Counted from the stretch's first letter, positions 23,001 through 34,618 are shown. The stretch: DNA of 64,000 bases from Haliclystus octoradiatus (GCA_916610825.1 OU744451.1:17817307-17881306); one strand, 5' to 3'. A program made the numbers and translations. The notes: generated by a model not told the origin, from the letters alone.

Positions 23001-24500
23001 AAATTGAAGATAAACCTTATATAACAGATTCAATTAACTATAAATGCAATGTAGCCATTGCATTATATCGAGAATAATTTAATACGTTTAATTGCTTATC
23101 ATAAACTACATCAATTATCAAATCAATATATTTCACGTTTCCATAACAAAATATGCTCAAAGTCTAGAACAACAAGTAATATATACATCATTACTTTTAA
23201 TTACATTTAATGATCACTAGGCCTACTTATACATTTGTGTACTTCATACAATACTATTAAATATATGCCCATGCTAACAAAACTGCTATCGCCTTTTGAC
23301 ATAATAGATGCTAAATTGCTATAGATATCATCTAATTTTACTGTATTTCTTGTATGACCGTGGTATGGCATAGCTGTTGTATAAATTTTGTTAGAGTATA
23401 TTTTGTATAAACTTTATTTGCCAGTCTTTATTAGAAATAAAATACACGCATGCATACAAACATCATACTGTTGTAACCTTGTTTTTACTCAAAAAAAGTA
23501 CATATAAACTACCATACAAAAAGAGCGTTACTTTTTGGACCATTTCTTTCCCTCATTTTTAATACATTGACATAGATATAAAAGGATATGGACCATATCA
23601 ACTTTTTTGCACAGTTTATTCTTTACGCAATTACAATGAAACATTAAATACATAGAATCACCCTATGTTCAATGGTGAATTTATAATATCAAAAATATTT
23701 GTTTTATGGACATCAGCCTCAGTATATATTTCATCATTTTCCTGCTCATTTCTAGTGATTGCAATTTATTTTCAATTTCTTGGTTAATTTTCACACAATG
23801 GTAAACGAACAGCATCGCTCATATAGTGATGCGAATTGAAATATATCCATACAACCATTTTTATAAATATATAGATATATAGAATCTACCTCAATTCCTT
23901 CATCGCATTTAACTGCAGTAGGAGCAGCAAGCTAGATTATCTTGATACAAGACATAATGAGCTCAGACAGGTATGCGAGATTTTATATCTCTTTTTGAAG
24001 ATAATTAGGATCGGCGTCCAAGAAGTGTGAAATACCTGGTAAAACAGAGCTTGTTTGGACGAATTTTTTCTCTGAAATAAGACTTTATGGCTATGCCGTT
24101 TTTCAGTTTGTGTATGGGTAACATGAACGGTATATAGTAAATATTGACTCTTACAATTTAAGCGTTATTCGATTTGATCTAGTTCATATCATGCTGAAAA
24201 CAACTTTTCAAAAGTTAAAATGACTTCAATGTTACAATGATTACTGAAGCGTTTTGGAAAGTTTTAATCTAAGCATAACATGGTACGGATTTCAGTTACA
24301 CTATTTGACCATTTCAATATATAAGTAGTAACAACATTGAGCATAATTTTTAAAATTTAGCTATCATGTTTCAAATCCATGCAGATACCAAAAAGAGTAA
24401 TGTTTATTAAAGTCAAAGAAAGTTTGAAGACATAAATGTATGTAGCATATATGTATATACGATCAAAACTAAAATGTCATACTGTAATCCCCTGTATCTC
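20067..24500. other. Long AT-rich non-coding region
   Basis: I find no convincing exon, RNA gene or transposon protein on either strand. The 76-codon minus frame at 20298-20528 (MDIRGIGILVFIYKRYLGI...) has no recognisable domain and ordinary A/T-rich composition; I treat it as chance. Confidence 0.4.
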
Positions 24501-24504
24501 AGTA

Positions 24505-25745
24505 CTGTATACTATAATAGCATTTCCCAGTTTAAAAGACATCCTCCCAAATACCATTATAGTAGTAGTTCATGGTTTGAAAATGAAAGTATGAATGACA
24601 TGAATTAAAGTAAGATTTTGCCAAACATTCTCAAGACTTCCAGTTGCAGTTTGATATTAATAATCTGCTACAGATATCTATCTCAATATGAACCATATAG
24701 AAAATACGTCATACATAAAATGCCATAAGAAAAATGAAGCGTAATTATTAAAAGCTAAATGAAAGCGTCTTAGTTAAAATTTCATAATCCTTCCATACCA
24801 GTCCTGCATTTACTAAAAATATTTCATGATTTAAAAGTATTAATCGAAGTAAAATTCTGGCAAGTATCCTCAAGACTTCCAGTTGCAGTTTGATATTAAT
24901 AATCTACTACAGATATCTAGCTCAATATGAACCATATAGAAAATACGTCATACATAACATGCCATATTAAGAAAATTGAAACGTAATTATTAAAAGCTAA
25001 ATGAAAGTGTCTTAGTTAAAATGTCATAATCCTTCCTTACCAGTCCTGCATTTACTAAAAATATTTCATGATTTAGAAGTATTAATCGAAGTAAAATTCT
25101 GGCAAGTATCCTCAAGACTTCCAGTTGCAGTTTGATATTAATAATCTACTACAGATATCTAGCTCCATATGAACCATATAGAAAATACGTCATACATAAC
25201 ATGCCATATTAAGAAAATTGAAAGGTAATTATTAAAAGCTATTGAAAGTGGGTTAATTAAAATGTCATAATCCATCCATACCAGTCCTGCTTATATTAAT
25301 AATACTTCATGATTTAGAAGTATTAATGAAAGTAAAATTCTGCCAAATATTCTCAAGACTTCCAGTTGCAGTTTGATATTAATAATCTTTACTGCAGGTA
25401 TCTCTAACAATGTGAAAGATAAAATATTTCGAAACCGTCTTATTCAAAAGATTTATTCATCGCCATAAAAATCCATAAAATGTCGTATAAAGAAAATTGA
25501 GACATAACTATTAAAAGCTAATGAAAATGTGTTAATTATAATGTTCCTATTCCTTCTATACCAGTACTATGTATGCTGATAATATTTCATGATTTAAAAG
25601 CATTGATTAAAGTAAGATTTGGTAAACGATTTTCAAATGTTCCAACTGCAGTTTGATATTAATAAATCTATACTGTAGATATTTAACTCAATATGAACTA
25701 TATAAAAAAATACGTCAATACCGTTTTATCAAAAGAATACGTTAA
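24505..25745 (+). repeat. Tandem array of about 241-bp units, five copies
   Basis: The landmark CAGTTGCAGTTTGATATTAA recurs at 24641, 24880, 25122 and 25363, with a diverged copy (CAACTGCAGTTTGATATTAA) at 25643. The spacings are 239, 242, 241 and 280. Each unit also has ATGAACCATATAGAAAATAC, CATGCCATA and TTTCATGATTTA blocks. The two central units are closest and the outer ones diverge, as expected from unequal exchange. No open frame spans the array. Confidence 0.9.
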
Positions 25746-27859
25746 TACTGTTTTCTCAAAATAAATTTCTTCATTGGATAGCTAGATTAGATGAAGCAAT
25801 GATACACATATTACATTCATCTTCATAATTATATCCACATGTGATAGCAGTGGAAAGGAAAACATTTAGTTGGACTGGTTTCATTTAGGTTATGACTTTT
25901 TGAATAGGCTTTCAATTTAAATGCTGGCTGATGAATGTCAAAGCACAATTATACAGAAACATTGTCGGATTAACCGTAACCCTAACCTAATACTATTGCG
26001 TGGACCGTGGTTTACTACTAAATCCTACCACGGTCCACGCCACGCCTTCGTTGCATTTGTCTGGTTGTTGACTTGGATTTTTTTGAATAAATGTTGAAAT
26101 TATCCTTGGGACCAGGAGCCTTTATAGAGATTTGAGATTTATTCATGTTTACATTTCATCAAATGATTTTCCTTGTCACATTTACAAAATACTTTTTATA
26201 GATAATTTGATACGGCGGATGTTTAGGGATGTTTTTAAAATTCAAACAATTGAAACTAAATATTGGTTAAAATTCATAGATTTTTTTGAATTTCGTAAAC
26301 ACAGCACTCTCTCTGTAGTAAAATTTCTAAATGATTTTCAGCTGAGAGCTACGTCTGGAAAAGTAGAATTTAACTGACAGTTAATTGAACATAAATAATC
26401 ACAAAAGTAGAAAGTAGTTTTCGTCATCATTCCAATTTATGTTTATGGTTTTGCTGGAGTTCGAGATTTCAAAACACTTGATCATATTCTCTGTGCACGT
26501 CTTCGCTCTGAATGGCGGCGGCTTTGATCTTTTAAGGAAAACTTGATTTTTCAATTTTACACCGAATTCAGTTGATTTTTCAAAATTACATATAGCCTAT
26601 GTTCAGACCATGAAAGAGAGCTTTCGAATGATGTATGATGTTCATGACTTCTTCGCATGGCTTTTAAGATTAGCGCGTACAAAGTTTTGAAGGTCATTTT
26701 TATATAGAGATTGGTTAAATTTAGTTTTCAGTTTACGTAATTAAGTTTTTCTTTGTATTAACTTGGTTACGTTTTTGTATTAAATTATGTTCCTAGTTTC
26801 TTGTAGGAAAATATGTATTCCGTAAAATAGGATCAGAGTTAGTTGGAGCGAGTTGCAGAGAAGTTCCAATTTTATTATTGCCGGCTATACATTTTATTAG
26901 ACACCGTTGTACAGAAGCCGCACCGAAAGTATGACGATTATTATACTCTGATCATAATATTATTATATATAAATGATTATTATATTAAAATCAGTTTATT
27001 TAGCTCAAATATCAGACGTTGTTGTTGAATGTGTTCATAGTTCTGAGTTGAATTACTGCGTGATTCCACGACTTATTTGTACAAATACGTATAGCGCGGC
27101 ACAAACGCTATGAAAATTAAACAGACTTTAGATCCTTGATTTATTAATGAAACACAATACCGTTCATTACACTTCTTCTAAAAGGGTTACTGTAATATAT
27201 AATTGGTGATAAAAATATGAATCATTTGCCTATGAGCGGGCAGGCTTTTATTTTCAGATTTTGCTTCCATAATTAACGAAGGAATTGTAAACGTCGATTA
27301 AAATTAAAATTTCAATTTGTTGATTCAACATTTAATGAAGCTAAAGTCATGTATATCTCATTCAACAAAATTAAATTGAATTGAGCGTATGATTTGTGAT
27401 AAATAATAATTATAATATTTCCAGCGTTCTATAAATGGTATGCACAACTTAAAAACACAAAAACATAATTCAAAAACAATTCAATAGTTAATACAGTTTG
27501 GATAACTGTAACAAACCTTGTGTTACAAAAATAAAAAGTGAAAAAGGCTGCATATAATAATCGATCATAGCAAACATTATTTATTAAAATACAACTTACC
27601 ATTATTTTCCTAATGAGGTCCAAATAAAAAGAAGAATGAGATCCAAATAAAAACTATACGAGCGGCATATTCTCCGAACAACATTTATATACACAATTGG
27701 TTCTCTGAGTTAATACACCGATCAATAATAAGTTTGAATTCATATTTTATCGAAGGAGAATGTAAACCCGATGAGAATAAAATATAAGTTGTCTTTTATT
27801 TGAAATAATTCTTACAAAGGAAGATCAATTTCAAACCGCTAACAAATGCATGGTACCAT
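25746..27859. other. AT-rich non-coding region
   Basis: No supported gene. The 81-codon frame at 26132-26377 is open but has no recognised domain. A 13-bp perfect inverted repeat is listed separately at 25998-26040. Confidence 0.4.
25998..26040. repeat. Perfect 13-bp inverted repeat
   Basis: GCGTGGACCGTGG (25998-26010) and its exact reverse complement (26028-26040) enclose 17 bases. Just upstream is TAACCGTAACCCTAACCTAA, telomere-like in part. The GC-rich arms stand out against the AT-rich flanks. This could be the end of a foldback or Helitron-type element; nothing further supports that. Confidence 0.7.
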
Positions 27860-27972
27860 GGTTACCACACGGCAGCCGTGTTTGGATCGCCTCATCCAAA
27901 CACGAGGGGTGTTGGGAGACACGAGAAAGCATCAGAAAGAAAAAACAAGAGCCTGGCTGCCGTGTGGCAACC
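27860..27972. repeat. Two-tier inverted repeat
   Basis: The outer arms, 18 bases each (27860-27877 and 27955-27972), match at 17 positions around GGCTGCCGTGTGG. Inside the left half an 11-bp perfect hairpin, CGTGTTTGGAT and ATCCAAACACG, closes a six-base loop (27877-27904). No protein is encoded. Confidence 0.7.
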
Positions 27973-28133
27973 CTTTTAAAAATCTATTATCTGTAATAAA
28001 TATTATAAATATATATATAGTAATGATATTAGAAATATTAAAACTTAATATTGGCAATTGGATAGTGCTCAATGCTAGTGAATAGCAGAGCATAAATAGT
28101 AATAATAATGAGAAGGTCAAGAAAGACACATTA

Positions 28134-28184
28134 TTTGATTGTAACTCCAAGTTTCACGTTATTAAACGATCATCAGACAACAAA
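28134..28184 (-). ncRNA. Hammerhead ribozyme motif (type I), left arm
   Basis: Minus strand: stem I strand TTTGTTGT, core CTGATGA, stem II CGTT-TAAT-AACG (with a T/T pair below it), GAAA, a three-base stem III ACT-TGG-AGT, then T as the cleavage-site base and stem I strand ACAATCAAA (one bulged T). All invariant core bases are present. A three-base stem III is known from hammerheads in PLEs and retrozymes, which often act as dimers. Confidence 0.7.
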
Positions 28185-28370
28185 TACTAACTACAAATAA
28201 AAACATACACATTGACACATAGCTAGAACAGGAATCTGATTGCAGTTTCTATTGTTATTTTATTATCAATTATCTGCATTAGATATGTTCTCCTAGGTGG
28301 AACTGTTATGTTTTTCATTGAGTAGTTGAATGTAGCTCTTTCCATTCTTTAATAAATCTGCGCTATGATG

Positions 28371-28408
28371 ACTGATGATCGTTTAATAATGTGAACTTGG
28401 AGGGACAA
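28371..28408 (+). ncRNA. Degenerate hammerhead motif, right arm
   Basis: Plus strand: CTGATGA and CGTTTAATAATG are kept, but the GAAA box reads GAAC and the stem III/cleavage part reads GGAGGGACAA, so the core is broken. It is the mirror copy of the motif at 28134-28184. Confidence 0.6.
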
Positions 28409-28469
28409 CCAAAGAATGTGTCTTTCTTGACCATCTCATTATTATTATACTGTAATAAATATTATAAAT

Positions 28470-29663
28470 TATTAGTATTCTTTACAAAATATATCGGACC
28501 GCACTGCAGCATTATCGAAACTGATAAGTTCAAATTTTCCTTAAAAGCGTCCTAAGAACTCAGAAGAATTCGACCAACCAAATACAGCCACAGGAATAAC
28601 AAAGGTTCGGCAATGAGCCAATAGGAATTATCGCTTTTCCTGTGACGACCGCGTGTCTATATTTTGGCACAATACGGAGTTTCAGATGATCATTTCAGAA
28701 TAATCAACATTTATAATTTATCATCAAACATCAAGCCTTTCTAAAAACCGTTTATATTTACAAATGATCATATTTTGAAGATTTTATATCTATATTTACA
28801 TTTGATATTGAAAGATTGTTGAAGATGGAACCGAAACCTGAAGCATACTTGAAATTCATTGCTCCTGCTGCAAAACAGCTGCAACTGATCTACTTTCGCT
28901 CGTCGTGTTTAAGGTAACCGAGCTCGTGTTTCCTCGCTCTTCTTAACTTCCGCTGCTACGAAATGAATTGCTTGCTGTACGTCCAACAAGTGAACCAAAG
29001 AGAACTGTACTACATTGCCTCAATTGTATGATAGATGGTCTGTTGTTGTAATGCTGCAATGTTCAGAGTATTCACACGAGTGGACGATTTTGGTAAAAAT
29101 ATCGATCTGAAGGTTTCCAGTTTTGTTTTGGATACTGAAACTAGAACGAACATTCTGGCATTAATTTCCTCAAATGGTTTATCAATGTCACAATAACATA
29201 CCGTAAAAATATTTACTGCATATTTTGTTTTGTACTTCGTACTTTTCGCCTGTGTTTCATTCAGAAGAAAACAAGTCATTACTTGTACAATTAGGTAACA
29301 TTCGTGCTCCGTTATTATCATTACTATTATTATTATTGCTATCTGAATGTAAATCTAAACCAAAAGGACAATTTTATTTTTTTTGAGCTATTTTGAAACT
29401 TTAACAAGAAAAATTGTTAGTTTGTTTAGATTTTATTGCGTTTATGTTTTGAACCTGGTCCATACATCCCGCCATTGTTAGTATTGTCTGCACTGTGAGT
29501 TCCAAACATGACCATTAGCCAATCAGATTGCTAGAGCAACATTTAACGATTTATAATGTTTGTTCCATGGTTTTTGCAATGAGATTATAGTGCTCTACTG
29601 TAAGCAGGAGCGGTAAAATAATATAATAATAATATTATGGTATCTAACAGCAGTTAAGATCAG
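28470..29663. other. Non-coding stretch
   Basis: No gene I can defend. A possible short first exon starts at the ATG at 28825 (MEPKPEAYLKFIAPAAKQLQ...) and could be followed by a GTAACC donor near 28913, but nothing downstream continues it. Reading the 29010-29321 minus frame gave no recognisable domain. Confidence 0.4.
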
Positions 29664-29735
29664 TAGTGCTCGTTGTCATTAGACAGATCGTGCATAATAA
29701 TAATAATAATGGAGTCAAAGACTACGCATTCATTT

Positions 29736-29778
29736 TCTGTAACTTGCAGTTTCTCGCTTTATGCGATCATCAGACAGA
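29736..29778 (-). ncRNA. Hammerhead ribozyme motif (type I), complete core
   Basis: Minus strand, 43 bases: stem I TCTGT paired with ACAGA, core CTGATGA, stem II TCGC-ATAAA-GCGA, GAAA, stem III ACT-GCA-AGT and a T at the cleavage position. All invariant core bases are present and all three stems pair perfectly. It differs from the copy at 31688 by one base in the stem III loop. Confidence 0.8.
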
Positions 29779-29934
29779 TAATATTAACGAAAAATATATA
29801 CCAGTTACTCTTATTTGACAAAATGAGAAAAAATGTGAAAAACGAAAACTATTGTTACACTTACAATGGTTTTATCTTAACAATTAATAAGTTATATTGT
29901 TATTAGTTTCCTTAATAAAAATAATTACGAATCA

Positions 29935-31646
29935 TACTGTTTGCCTCGACGGAATCATACGCTTCAGCTAATAAGGGCTTGTGGGATGGGTTCTTAAGAC
30001 GCCTTATCTCTTTCCATGCTATACAATGCTTATTACTGTTACTAGCCGTTTTTACCACTGAAATTATAGCGCTTAATTCACGCTCAATTAGAGCGTTATT
30101 AGCGGCAGCAATGTCTATTGTTTTTTATTAGCAATAGATTGTAGAACACTCTAGCAGGAGATTATAGCAGGGGAACGATCACGTTATTGTTTTTTAGCAA
30201 GTTTCAATTCATCTCTTACCTGTGTGATCATTGCGTCACTGTCCCAAGGAAGCGTGACCACTGTCTTTTTCTCCACCCGCGGCAAAGTGGTCTCGGCTGC
30301 TTTGATGATGGCTGAGAAAAGAATGGAGCAATCACCATTTGTGGTGTTTGTCCAACAAGAGAATTCTCAAGACAGTCGTTAAACGCTTGTGAAAACTCTG
30401 AAAGACTTTTCTAACAAAGGGATGTCCCTGCCTTTTCTCTGCAGTACCGGATGCGTTGTTTCATGCAAGAGAAAATAAGGCGATGATCAGATGGAATAGC
30501 AAATGGTGCTATCGTATTACAATCGTAAAATAAGCGTGGACAATTAATGAGAATATAGTCAAGACCTTCTTTCCGGCCTTTCGGACCAAAGAAAGTACCG
30601 CGTCTTGACAGAGGTTTACGATACAGAGAATTTAGCGGAGTAAGGTCATAGAGATTAATATCTCTAAGATTAATATCTCTAAATTATCTCCTCCATCTCT
30701 GCAATTCGTTAATGGGATTTCAGGCGCGATGCATGATGAGCTAGGACATCAGAAAGGTCTCTGATGAGTTCCTTGGCAGGAAGGAAACACGTGTCAGTCC
30801 AGCCGCTTTATCAATGAATTATGTCCTACAGGGTTTAATAACAAGGGGTAACACGTATTAAAATCACCACACAACATAATAGCGTCACGGGATGAGATAT
30901 TAACCAAGATTGGAGATAACTGAGCATAGAAAAGGGAGGCCTCGATCTGTCTAACAGCAGTGGGAGAGTAAACAGAGATAACATGTACGATACAATCAAA
31001 TAATTTAATAGACAATTCTAAAATACGGGATGAATGAGACTTTACACGAACATAACGAACATCAAAACACGGATTAGACTTAAAATCCTACACCACCAAC
31101 ACCATAAAATTCAGCAGACGATGTAACAAATGTACAATTATTATCTAAGTCAACATAACGAATAGGTTCATCATGGATAATACGATGTTCCTGAACAGCA
31201 ACAAACAAACAAATTAACTTATGTGTGAGTGTGGCTAACTCTTTCTGTCGTCACGGACACTCCAGGGTTCTGGAGTTGAACGTAGCAATACGATTAGGCG
31301 GAGAGGGTCTTTTCGCTGAAGGAGATAATGTGCTATCTCCATTAGGAACTCGATTGCGAGATCGCAGTTCCGATCCAATCAAACTTGAAGACTTCGGTTT
31401 GTGACGATTTCTGTTTCTATTACGATGTTCGGAGTTACGTTTTCTTCTTGCAGCAAGTGCTTTTTGAGAACGGAAACCTCGTCGACAAAACCTTGGCTTA
31501 AGTTTTAATTGAGGAGGTGGAATGTTTGTAATTTTCTGGCTACCGCAGCAACTAATAAAAATGCGCGTAAAGGCCAAATAAAACTTCAAACAGAAACCGC
31601 GCGTCGAAACACGTCCGTTCTTGATAAAAGCCTCATCTTGTCTCAT
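29935..31646 (-). pseudogene. LINE fragment: AP endonuclease (RTE/Proto2-like)
   Basis: The minus frame 31646-31251 ends in PPNRIATFNSRTLECP, the start of an AP-endonuclease. After a stop come LICLFVAVQEHRIIHDEP, NCTFVTSSAEFYGVGGVGF, HVISVYSPTAVRQIEASLFY, IMLCGDFNT (30794-31015), EGLDYILINCPRLFY and PSDHRLIFSCM (about 30480-30590). These are successive motifs of an RTE/Proto2-like endonuclease. A Lys/Ala-rich linker (ALIERELSAIISVVK) is visible to about 29935. The reverse transcriptase is absent. Stops and frameshifts show it is dead. Confidence 0.75.
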
Positions 31647-31687
31647 TACAAATAATAGTAACTGCTATATATTTTTCACTACTAGTA

Positions 31688-31730
31688 TCTGTCTGATGAT
31701 CGCATAAAGCGAGAAACTTCAAGTTACAGA
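31688..31730 (+). ncRNA. Hammerhead ribozyme motif (type I), complete core
   Basis: Plus strand, 43 bases: stem I TCTGT (31688-31692) with ACAGA (31726-31730), core CTGATGA (31693-31699), stem II TCGC-ATAAA-GCGA (31700-31712), GAAA (31713-31716), three-base stem III with TCA loop. Predicted cleavage falls after T31725. Hammerheads with such a short stem III are known from PLE terminal repeats. Confidence 0.8.
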
Positions 31731-31837
31731 AAATAAATAAATGCATAGTCTTTGACTCCAATATTATTTATATTATTCACGCTCTGTCAAATGACATCGA
31801 GCACTATAGTACAGTCATTTTAAGCCAATAGAATCCT

Positions 31838-32440
31838 TAACCTCATACAAATTGCAGCCGAAGCATTTTTCATCAATTCTACGGTCAAATATTATGCTTA
31901 ACAACATATCCGAAATGTTCTGAAATCGGAGTAGGCAAAATGCCTTAATTTTGCAATTTGATTAATGGTATTTTCAGTAGTAACATGAAATTGAGGCTGT
32001 CAAGTTTCAGTGCAATCATGTGATTTAATTTGAGGGAATACCATCAGAAATAGTAGCCCTGCATCATATAGCTCATATAATGTGCTTAAAATTTCTTCAA
32101 TATTTATCAAATTACTAAAACGAGGCTGTGTATGAAGATGAGACAAATCGACACAGAAAAACGAGAAAAACATATACACAGTAAGTAAAAAATGTTATTC
32201 ATTATGTTTTAACATTCCACTTGCAGTATAGATCATGTAAATACTTTATTTATCTTATTTAGAAAATACAACTAGATATATACATTATACAAAATGAACT
32301 ATTTCAGGCAAATGCCTAGGGATGTTCATGGTCACAATTATTTTGACAGAAATTGACTATTACAGTTTGATGATAGGCCTGCAGAAAAACATCAGCAGTA
32401 AATATACATTAAAAATATTCAATAAAATTAAACTAACGCT
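31838..32440 (-). repeat. Dispersed repeat, copy 2 (inverted relative to 14.4 kb)
   Basis: The reverse complement of 14385-14960 is recognisable along most of this stretch, from GAAGCATTTTTCATCAATTC to ATGATAGGCCTGCAGAAAAAC. About 85 bases near 32085-32170 have no partner in copy 1. The 67-codon frame at 32322-32525 falls partly in the repeat and is likely chance. Confidence 0.75.
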
Positions 32441-34021
32441 CCTAGTGGTGGATATTGTAGCTCTTGCAGTGCGGTTATTGGCTGTCGGCTGTCTTAGCTT
32501 CTTCGTTACCTTTGTTATGCCCTAGGTCACCCTACATGCATTTTTGTTGGCTGTAATATTTGGTCGGAATTAAAGCATTTGAAGCAGGGTTCCTTCTGTT
32601 TGCAGTACTGTCCTCTATAGAGTATATGGTATGTGTCTTTTTTTTCAAATGAAGGGCAAATTAACTTTACTTTGACAAGAAATAGAGACTACATTGATCT
32701 GAAAAGTTAAACACATGAGGAATCAATATTCATCAAATACCACACAGCAGTATATATTACAGCGTACAATGTTAAATCTTTCAGATTTGGAATCCATTTA
32801 TTTCTATGATTTTAAGATAATAATAAATTTAAAAAAATGATTATATTGAGTGTTAACTCAGATACACATATAATGTGAAAGTGTTTAATGTTTGGTAGAA
32901 CAGAGCATTATATAATTATTAAGAGACAATCAAAGACGAGTCAAAACTGAAAAAGACTTCATCCTCATCTCGTTTGTCTCTTATTATACGATTTAAGATA
33001 TAATGATGATTTTATTCTAGTAGAACAAACTACACTTTATTATATACTCTGAGTCTTACAGTATCCTTATATTTAAAGAAAACATACATTTGATTTTAAC
33101 TTCCTTCTCTTTGTAATACAGTATGTAAGGAGGTTTCTTTATTTGAAAACAGTGTTGTTTATAGGATAGCCATGGTAGTTGTTTTGAATGTAAAAGAAAC
33201 TGTTTTATGTCGCTCGTATTCAGGATAGCATGATATAACCCATAATGGGCAATTCAGCCTTGAATACTTTATCTTTATTTCCCAGGACATTGTCAGCCTT
33301 GAACACAATCCATAGTCTATACAATGTTTATACTTAGTTTTTATGATATTTATGCAATCATTTGAATAGCTAATAATTTCACGTTAATTCTCTGCCAGTC
33401 TGACGTATCCAATCCTTGCCAATTATGTGGATTACATAGTAGTAAAAATGTATGCAGTGGCAACTTCATCGCATATAAACGCGCTATCAGTTTAGGCTAC
33501 AATTTTCTCCATTGGGTACAACTACAATCATGATTTTGTCACTTAACACTCGAAACAAGAAAGCAAAGCTTCCTAAATCATACTATTGCCCATTCCATTT
33601 GTTTCCTCGACATTTTTGGTGCCATTTAGAATGGATAAATACGTAACAGCGGATATCACAATGCGTAAGTATTGAAATATACATCGTAGATATTTGCTTT
33701 CCTTGAAATGAAGAAAGAGGGCTGTGGGATAACGAGGGCAGAAAGCTAAAGGTTTAATATTGTTATCGTTACCATTGAGATTACTTCCTCCATTGTTTGG
33801 GATATTATTACTTATGTATCGAGAGTGTATAGTGTCTACACTCTCGATCGTTAACACAACGAGTTCAGAGAATTTTTTATAAAAATCATGAAAAATGACC
33901 TTCTTTATTTGCCTAATTACAATTAACAGTCACTGTGCTGTGCAAATCATTTTATGCAATACATCCAAACTTACCAAAAATTTACTATTCCAACCTTTGC
34001 TTGCTGCAGATCGTATCGAAT
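32441..34021. other. AT-rich non-coding stretch
   Basis: No gene recognised. A 10-base palindromic pair, GAGAGTGTA...TACACTCTC, lies at 33823-33845. The minus frame at 33573-33857 shows no domain. Confidence 0.4.
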
Positions 34022-34158
34022 TTAAGATCGAATCATACTGAACGATTGTGGTTCAAATCCTCCGAAAGTTAACTCAGCCTTGACTTTATCTAAAACATCA
34101 ATGAGTACTATCGAAAGATGATGGAAGGAGCGGTCCAAGGGAATATCATTGTGAGTAG
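34022..34158 (+). mobile_element. SINE copy 2, 5' half (split by insertions)
   Basis: This matches the first part of the SINE at 18.8 kb: B-box-like GTGGTTCAAATCC, TTAACTCAGCCTTGACTTTATC, CATCAATGAGTAC, GGTCCAAGGGAATATCATTGTGAGTAG. It stops at GTAG, where a short LTR element is inserted; the second half resumes at 40574. The first 40 bases or so of the tRNA-like head are missing or diverged. Confidence 0.8.
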
Positions 34159-34316
34159 TGTTATGAGGGTAAAATGATTGAGAGCGATAAAATAACATCC
34201 ACTCTCGTAGAGATTTCAAAACGGAGTCAAATGTAATTAATAAAATAAAGGGCAATACACAGGGGAAAGGGGAAGTCGATATTAGTCTAATTATGGTAAT
34301 ACGCATTAGCATAACA
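34159..34316 (-). repeat. 3' LTR (158 bp) of short LTR element
   Basis: Minus strand TGTTATGCTAATGC...CCCTCATAACA. It is identical by eye to the other LTR, so insertion is recent relative to base substitution. Confidence 0.9.
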
Positions 34317-34618
34317 TACCCCCACTGTTAAAATAGCACCGCCCCGGTGTCTAACATCTACATTAATTTTATAATGAAGGTAAAATAACTGATGATTGCA
34401 AAATAAAAATAATAATAATAATGTAGAATAGATGTAAAAAGGATGGTTAGATATTTAATAAAATTGTAAATTATAGATAATATATCTACCACAACCAATC
34501 AATGAAGCAGTTGCATGTAATTAATAGATAAAAAATTATGGTTCAAATATTATAGTTGGTCTTTTCTTCGTAGTCTTTGGTGTTACCGGTATGCCAATGT
34601 TAATATAAGTCACGAGAG

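Larger units (their letters stand above)
28011..28449. mobile_element. Inverted-arm element with hammerhead ribozyme motifs
   Basis: Two inverted arms of about 85 bases (28099-28184 and about 28365-28449) enclose about 180 bases. Each arm carries a hammerhead-type core at its inner end. The whole is flanked by a 20-base direct repeat, CTGTAATAAATATTATAAAT, at 27991-28010 and 28450-28469. A duplication that long points to target-primed reverse transcription, as for PLEs and LINEs, rather than to a cut-and-paste MITE. No protein is encoded. Confidence 0.65.
29664..31806. mobile_element. Large inverted-arm element with two hammerheads, LINE inside
   Basis: Arms of about 120 bases (29664-29780 and 31686-31806) are inverted copies. 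They share TAGTGCTCG at the outer end, GGAGTCAAAGACTA in the middle and a hammerhead motif at the inner end. The space between them holds an endonuclease-type LINE fragment on the minus strand. The arm plan (ribozyme inside, about 75 bases of tail outside) is the same as in the small element at 28.0-28.45 kb. Confidence 0.6.

Noticed and set aside
28825..28913. Possible first exon starting MEPKPEAYLKF with a GTAACC donor
   Set aside because: No downstream exon or promoter support; left as a remark only.
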